From NCBI RefSeq assembly GCF_030817595.1, contig NZ_JAUSZN010000001.1, positions 2,550,001 to 2,614,000 of the forward strand: a stretch of 64,000 bases of DNA, in the 5' to 3' direction. Of this stretch, positions 60,440 through 64,000 are shown one piece after another. A program made the position numbers and the translations under genes. Below the pieces are notes generated by a model that ran no database searches, was not told the DNA's origin, and saw only the letters and a list, made by a program, of their open reading frames with translations. The first letter of the stretch is position 1. The number at the start of each line of letters is the position of its first letter. This DNA is from Neobacillus niacini (GTDB taxonomy: Bacteria; Bacillota; Bacilli; Bacillales; Cytobacillaceae).

Positions 60440-61015
60440 GTGTTATTTCCAACCTTAGAAACAGATCGATTAAAATTAATTGAAATTACTCAATTTCATG
60501 CTACCAGTTTATTTAATATTTTATCATTAGAAGAGGTAACCAGATATTACGGGACTGATACTTTCACCTCAATTGAAGAGGCAAAAAAGTTAATTGACAT
60601 GTTTCAGAAGAACTTTTACGAAAAACGGTCCATGCGCTGGGGAATCGTCCTCAAGGAAAATAACAAGTTTATCGGTACATTAGGTCTAAATGGATTACAG
60701 CTTAAAAATAAAAAAGCGGAAATTGGCTATGAAATACATCCCTCCTATTGGAGGCAAGGCTATACTTCTGAAGCGATCAAAGAGATTTTGCGCTATAGCT
60801 ATCTAGAATTGAAATTAAACCGCATAGGGGCTGTTGTTTACATAGAAAACGAGGCTTCAAGTAATCTTCTTGAGAAGTTAGGCTTTAAAAAAGAAGGAGA
60901 ACTGCGTGATTATTTGTTTCAAAACAATTCATATCATACCACTAGTATGTTTTCTTTATTAAAGCGTGAATGGGAACTGCTTTCAGCTGAATCTTTAGGT
61001 TTTCGAGACAAATAA
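60440..61015 (+). CDS. GNAT family N-acetyltransferase (RimJ/RimL type)
   Basis: Acetyltransferase of 191 aa. Starts LETDRLKLIEIT, the usual opening of RimJ/RimL-like GNATs, with the acetyl-CoA motif region EIGYEIHPSYWRQGYTSEAIKEIL (Q/R-x-x-G/A loop RQGYTS) and the C-terminal NEASSNLLEKLGFKKEGELRDY. The start is GTG with GAGGTG close upstream. The substrate could be a ribosomal protein or an antibiotic-like amine; not known. Confidence 0.9.
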   Translation: MLFPTLETDRLKLIEITQFHATSLFNILSLEEVTRYYGTDTFTSIEEAKKLIDMFQKNFYEKRSMRWGIVLKENNKFIGTLGLNGLQLKNKKAEIGYEIHPSYWRQGYTSEAIKEILRYSYLELKLNRIGAVVYIENEASSNLLEKLGFKKEGELRDYLFQNNSYHTTSMFSLLKREWELLSAESLGFRDK

Positions 61016-61016
61016 A

Positions 61017-61045
61017 AAAGCCAGGAGGTCCTGGCTTTCATTCTT
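61017..61045. terminator. Bidirectional terminator between GNAT and small-protein genes
   Basis: AAAGCCAGGA and TCCTGGCTTT form a 10-bp stem with a two-base loop, with A and T runs on the two sides, between convergent genes. Confidence 0.85.
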
Positions 61046-61238
61046 CAAAATAATCTCTAAATGCTTTTGGATTATTGGTTTCTTTCCCCTGATAATATGG
61101 GTTATTCTCGGTAGAATCCTGCGGGTCAAGATTTGTTTTAATAATCAAATGTGGTCCTGATGGCTGCTCCACAATGATTCTGTCGTTTAATTGGTCGAAA
61201 TCAGGCAGTTTGTTATTTCCAGGTTGTCTAGGCTCCAT
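61038..61238 (-). CDS. Small hydrophilic protein of unknown function
   Basis: 66-aa protein, rich in Asn, Pro, Asp and Glu, without hydrophobic segment, ending KAFRDYFEE. A strong AGGAGGTG 8 bases before the ATG and close fit to the terminator support a real gene. No family is recognised. Its place beside cotE suggests a sporulation or cell-surface role, but nothing in the sequence proves that. Confidence 0.65.
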   Translation of the reverse strand: MEPRQPGNNKLPDFDQLNDRIIVEQPSGPHLIIKTNLDPQDSTENNPYYQGKETNNPKAFRDYFEE

Positions 61239-61307
61239 ATCTGTGACACCTCCTAAAAATAGGTTGCTGATTTTTCTTTTTTATCATACCTTCTTTCTTT
61301 TATTATA

Positions 61308-61350
61308 AGATAATAAAAAAGAAAAAACTAGGAAGTAGAGACTTCCTAGT
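61308..61350 (-). terminator. Terminator of cotE
   Basis: A 10-bp perfect stem ACTAGGAAGT/ACTTCCTAGT (61327-61336 and 61341-61350) with a 4-base loop and a long T-rich tract on the minus strand. Confidence 0.9.
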
Positions 61351-61354
61351 ATGT

Positions 61355-61900
61355 TTATTCTTCTTCGACGCCGAGTAAGAAATCTGGATTCAATTCCTCA
61401 AATTCTTCGTCGTCAACATCCATTCCCCAATCATCGTCATCGTCCTTGCATCCATGTGGATTAACGGCGACACATACTTTCGTTTCGCCAATCACTTCCA
61501 CGAGGAATTCCCTTTCAACATGGACAATGATTCGATTGCCATTCGGGGAGATAACGGCTTCACAACAATTTGGCTGCTGAAGAACGCGAGCACAAATTTC
61601 ATTGTCATCCAAGCAATCATGGTCACGGTATCGTAACTTAATGACATCTGTATATTGAACCTTTTCGGTTACTACTTCTGTTCTGGTATTATCATTATAT
61701 GAATACCAAACGTTAATGTCATACGAGCCGTGTATCTCTACAGTTTTGCCGACTTTTTTCGCGTTGTATTTATGGTTGATAATCCAACATCCAAGAATGC
61801 TTGTCGGACTATGTGCCGGGCTAATCGTATGATTGGACTGGGTGAATTTACGCCCTTTCGCTACTACGGCCTTCGTAATTATCTCTCTGTATTCTCCCAT
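61355..61900 (-). CDS. cotE: Outer spore coat morphogenetic protein CotE
   Basis: CotE of about 181 aa, the B. subtilis length, nearly collinear with it from [21 protein letters not shown]. The frame extends 10 codons upstream, but the family start is the ATG at 61900, with GGAGGG before it. The core [22 protein letters not shown] and VIKLRYRD is conserved; the C-terminus is the usual acidic tail ([19 protein letters not shown]). CotE anchors the outer coat around the forespore. The ricA terminator separates it from ricA-miaB, so it has its own sporulation promoter. Confidence 0.97.
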   Translation of the reverse strand: MGEYREIITKAVVAKGRKFTQSNHTISPAHSPTSILGCWIINHKYNAKKVGKTVEIHGSYDINVWYSYNDNTRTEVVTEKVQYTDVIKLRYRDHDCLDDNEICARVLQQPNCCEAVISPNGNRIIVHVEREFLVEVIGETKVCVAVNPHGCKDDDDDWGMDVDDEEFEELNPDFLLGVEEE

Positions 61901-61930
61901 TTCGCGCGAACCCTCCTCATTCATTTTCAA

Positions 61931-61975
61931 TTCATCCTATGCAATTTTATAGACTAGTGTGCGATATATTTCTGC
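61931..61975 (-). promoter_or_regulatory. Possible sporulation (sigma-K/sigma-E) promoter of cotE
   Basis: On the minus strand AC, 15 bases, then CATAGGAT resembles sigma-K (AC-N16-CATANNNTA), and CTATAAAAT with AATATA upstream resembles sigma-E. Matches are approximate; B. subtilis cotE is known to use both factors. Confidence 0.3.
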
Positions 61976-62079
61976 GAATACTGGATAAAAGTTTAGTCAT
62001 AATTCATTTTATGCGGGAGTCTAATGTAGGTTCCAATTAGGCAAGTACTTTAAGTTGAAATGACTTTTCTAAAAATGTC

Positions 62080-62115
62080 CATAAAAAAACCAGGCTCTGT
62101 AAAAGCCTGGTTACC
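62080..62115 (-). terminator. Terminator after ricA
   Basis: A 9-bp perfect stem AACCAGGCT/AGCCTGGTT (62088-62096 and 62104-62112), followed by TTTTTTTAT on the minus strand. Confidence 0.9.
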
Positions 62116-62118
62116 TTT

Positions 62119-62568
62119 TTAATGTTCATGGTCGTGATCGTGATTTCCACAAGACCCGCCATTATGAATACTTGCACCTGTTTCACCTTTTAAGACATCT
62201 CCGCCAGTAGACTCAATAATGACATCTGTTACCTTATTAGAGATTGTAGTAGCAATTAACTGAAGCAATTCATTTACTTCCATTTGGGACTGTTTAAACT
62301 CTTGAACAACTGGAATATTATCTAACTCCTGTTCAATCGAAGCGATTTTATCTTCTACCTTTTTTAATGCTTCTGGCTTACCGTAATGTTGTAAATTAAC
62401 GGCTTGCTTTTGCAAACCCTTAATATCTGAAATTAACGTACTAACCTTCGGGTTTACATGAATCTGTGCTTCTGCACGTTTAAAGAAATCAACTTCCTCA
62501 GTTTCTCCTATCATGCGTGCTAATTCTTGTGCACGAGCGATGATATCGTCTTTTGTATATTTCGCCAC
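62119..62568 (-). CDS. ricA: RicA/YmcA, subunit of the RicAFT complex
   Basis: YmcA/YlbF-family helical protein of 149 aa (B. subtilis 143). The complex RicA-RicF-RicT supports RNase Y-dependent mRNA maturation, competence, biofilm and sporulation. The core ARMIGETEEVDFFKRAEAQI, VNLQHYGKPEAL and STGGDVLKGETG is conserved. The C-terminus differs: SCGNHDHDHEH, with one Cys and four His, whereas B. subtilis RicA has several cysteines used for Fe-S binding. The gene follows miaB with a single base between stop and start, so they form an operon. Confidence 0.94.
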   Translation of the reverse strand: MAKYTKDDIIARAQELARMIGETEEVDFFKRAEAQIHVNPKVSTLISDIKGLQKQAVNLQHYGKPEALKKVEDKIASIEQELDNIPVVQEFKQSQMEVNELLQLIATTISNKVTDVIIESTGGDVLKGETGASIHNGGSCGNHDHDHEH

Positions 62569-62569
62569 T

Positions 62570-64000
62570 TTACTTCACCTCTACCGGTTCTAATTCTTCC
62601 ACCATTTCTCCGTTTAATGACCATGTTTTTGTATCAGTAATTCTGACCTTAACAATTTTACCAATTGCTGATTTAGGAGCAGCAAAATTCACAAGCTTGT
62701 TTCTGGAAGTGTATCCTGCAAGGACATCAGGATTGTTCTTGCTTTCCCCTTCAACAAGAACTTCAACAATTTGCCCTTTGTACTTTTTCATTGCTTCAGC
62801 AGAAAGTTCATTCACTAAAGCATTCAACCTTTGTAGACGTTCTTTCTTTACCTCCATTGGGACATTATCCTGCATTTTTGCTGCCGGTGTGCCTTCACGT
62901 GGAGAATAAATAAAAGTGTAAGCAAGCTCATAACCTACTTCACGATAAAGTGAAAGTGTCTCTTCAAATTGCTCATCTGTTTCATTTGGATAACCTACAA
63001 TAATATCTGTCGTTAAGGCTACATTTGGAATAGCGGCTTTTATTTTTCTGACCAATTCTAAATATTGCTCTCTTGTATATTTACGTGCCATAATTTTTAA
63101 CACATCTGTTGAACCAGATTGAACCGGTAAATGGATGTGATCCATTAGATTTCCGCCCTTGGCAAGAACCTCAATAAGATGATCATCAAAGTCGCGTGGA
63201 TGGCTCGTTGTAAAACGGATACGCGGGATATCAATTTTGCGTAATTCATCCATTAAATCTCCGAGACCGTATTTCATGTCTTCAAGATCTTTACCATATG
63301 CGTTTACGTTTTGACCTAGTAACGTAACTTCCTGATACCCTTGTGCTGCTAAATGTCGTACTTCCTGGATAATTTCTTCAGGGCGACGGCTTCTCTCTTT
63401 ACCGCGTGTGAAAGGAACAATACAATAGGTACAGAATTTGTCACAGCCATACATAATGTTAACCCATGCCTTAATATTTCCGCGTCTTACTTTTGGAAGG
63501 TTTTCAATAACGTCCCCTTCTTTAGACCATACTTCAACAACCATTTCTTTTGACATGTAGGCATCATGTAAAATATTTGGCAAACGATGAATGTTATGTG
63601 TACCAAAAATCATATCCACTTGGTTATAGGTTTTTAAGATTTTATTGACCACAGATTCTTCCTGTGACATACATCCACATACACCTAAGAGTAAATCTGG
63701 CTTTTCTGTCTTCAAATGCTTTAAATGTCCTAGTTCACCAAACACTTTATTTTCAGCATTTTCACGAATCGCACATGTATTTAATAGGATAACATTCGCG
63801 TCTTCTGTCCTGTCAGTCGGTTCATAGCCTAAAGCCAAAAAGATTCCAGCCATAACTTCCGTATCGTGCTCGTTCATCTGGCAGCCGTACGTACGAATAT
63901 AAAACTTTCTGCCTTCACCCATGCCGCGAAACTCTTCAGGAATGGAGAAATCATTGTGGTATCTTACTTCTTCTTTACCACGTTTTTTAGCGTCTTTTAA
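62570..64000 (-). CDS. miaB: tRNA-2-methylthio-N6-dimethylallyladenosine synthase MiaB (5' end outside window)
   Basis: Radical SAM methylthiotransferase. An ATG at 63922 begins [20 protein letters not shown], but the frame continues without stop to the window edge. It encodes a sequence like the N-terminal region of B. subtilis MiaB ([23 protein letters not shown]), so the true start is beyond 64000. At least 477 codons are present (B. subtilis 509). The N-terminal UPF0004 cysteines (YGCQMN, NTCAIRE, GVCGCM), radical SAM motif [13 protein letters not shown] and C-terminal TRAM domain ([11 protein letters not shown]) are all visible. It modifies A37 of tRNAs reading U-starting codons. Confidence 0.96.
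   Translation of the reverse strand, partial: LKDAKKRGKEEVRYHNDFSIPEEFRGMGEGRKFYIRTYGCQMNEHDTEVMAGIFLALGYEPTDRTEDANVILLNTCAIRENAENKVFGELGHLKHLKTEKPDLLLGVCGCMSQEESVVNKILKTYNQVDMIFGTHNIHRLPNILHDAYMSKEMVVEVWSKEGDVIENLPKVRRGNIKAWVNIMYGCDKFCTYCIVPFTRGKERSRRPEEIIQEVRHLAAQGYQEVTLLGQNVNAYGKDLEDMKYGLGDLMDELRKIDIPRIRFTTSHPRDFDDHLIEVLAKGGNLMDHIHLPVQSGSTDVLKIMARKYTREQYLELVRKIKAAIPNVALTTDIIVGYPNETDEQFEETLSLYREVGYELAYTFIYSPREGTPAAKMQDNVPMEVKKERLQRLNALVNELSAEAMKKYKGQIVEVLVEGESKNNPDVLAGYTSRNKLVNFAAPKSAIGKIVKVRITDTKTWSLNGEMVEELEPVEVK

Noticed and set aside
61355..61930. cotE start at 61930
   Set aside because: CotE proteins begin at the equivalent of MGEYREI (61900), which has GGAGGG upstream.

Overview
The window looks like a chromosomal segment of an endospore-forming, low-GC Bacillaceae bacterium (Bacillus/Neobacillus type). 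It carries cotE (spore coat), ricA/ymcA and miaB in the Bacillus order, AGGAGG-type ribosome binding sites, several TTG and GTG starts, cre-like sites and many simple rho-independent terminators. I saw no rRNA, tRNA, insertion sequence, prophage or CRISPR array.

Left half (about 1-30.7 kb): a pectin / rhamnogalacturonan-I (RG-I) utilisation locus, related to the yes/yet/lpl and yte/ytc loci of Bacillus subtilis but reordered. It encodes a YesM/YesN two-component system (YesN cut by the left edge), YesL, YesU, a membrane AraC regulator (YesS type) and an oligosaccharide ABC importer. Its enzymes are YetA, a PL22 oligogalacturonate lyase, rhamnose mutarotase, a GH42 galactosidase, two SGNH acetylesterases, an intracellular PL11 lyase, a GH115-like protein and two GH105 hydrolases (YesR and YteR types). 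A Gfo/Idh oxidoreductase, a sugar isomerase-like TIM barrel and a divergent secreted PL11 lyase complete it. The logic is: outside, the PL11 enzyme cuts RG-I; the importer takes up oligomers; inside, esterases, lyase, galactosidase and GH105 enzymes break them down. An AC(A/T)TTTTTTGTA-like motif recurs 60-140 bp upstream of six of these genes.

Middle (30.7-33.8 kb): ordinary genes (DUF1398, Nudix, a FAH-family enzyme, a YlmA-like ATPase).

33.8-58.0 kb: a large catabolic island, which I judge the most interesting part. Nearly all genes are on the minus strand. It holds two copies of a meta-cleavage set (acyl-CoA-dehydrogenase-fold flavin monooxygenase, extradiol dioxygenase, C-C hydrolase), one flavin reductase and one 2-hydroxypentadienoate hydratase. 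It also has three FAD_binding_2 oxidoreductases, EtfAB, a stand-alone FAD synthetase-like protein, an isocitrate lyase/PEP mutase-family enzyme, an SDR, a GlcG/HbpS-like protein and a racemase-fold protein without the expected cysteines. Two MFS transporters and two regulators (XylR_N-V4R-PucR chimera and GntR/FCD) are present. The gene set suggests that a ring compound is dehydrogenated or aromatised, hydroxylated, cleaved and hydrolysed; the substrate cannot be read from sequence. Three transcripts share a roughly 87-bp promoter module with fixed spacing, while the second gene set has a consensus sigma-A promoter with a cre-like site at its start.

Right end (58.5-64 kb): housekeeping and sporulation genes (serC, a small kinase-like protein, GNAT acetyltransferase, a 66-aa protein, cotE, ricA, miaB cut by the right edge).
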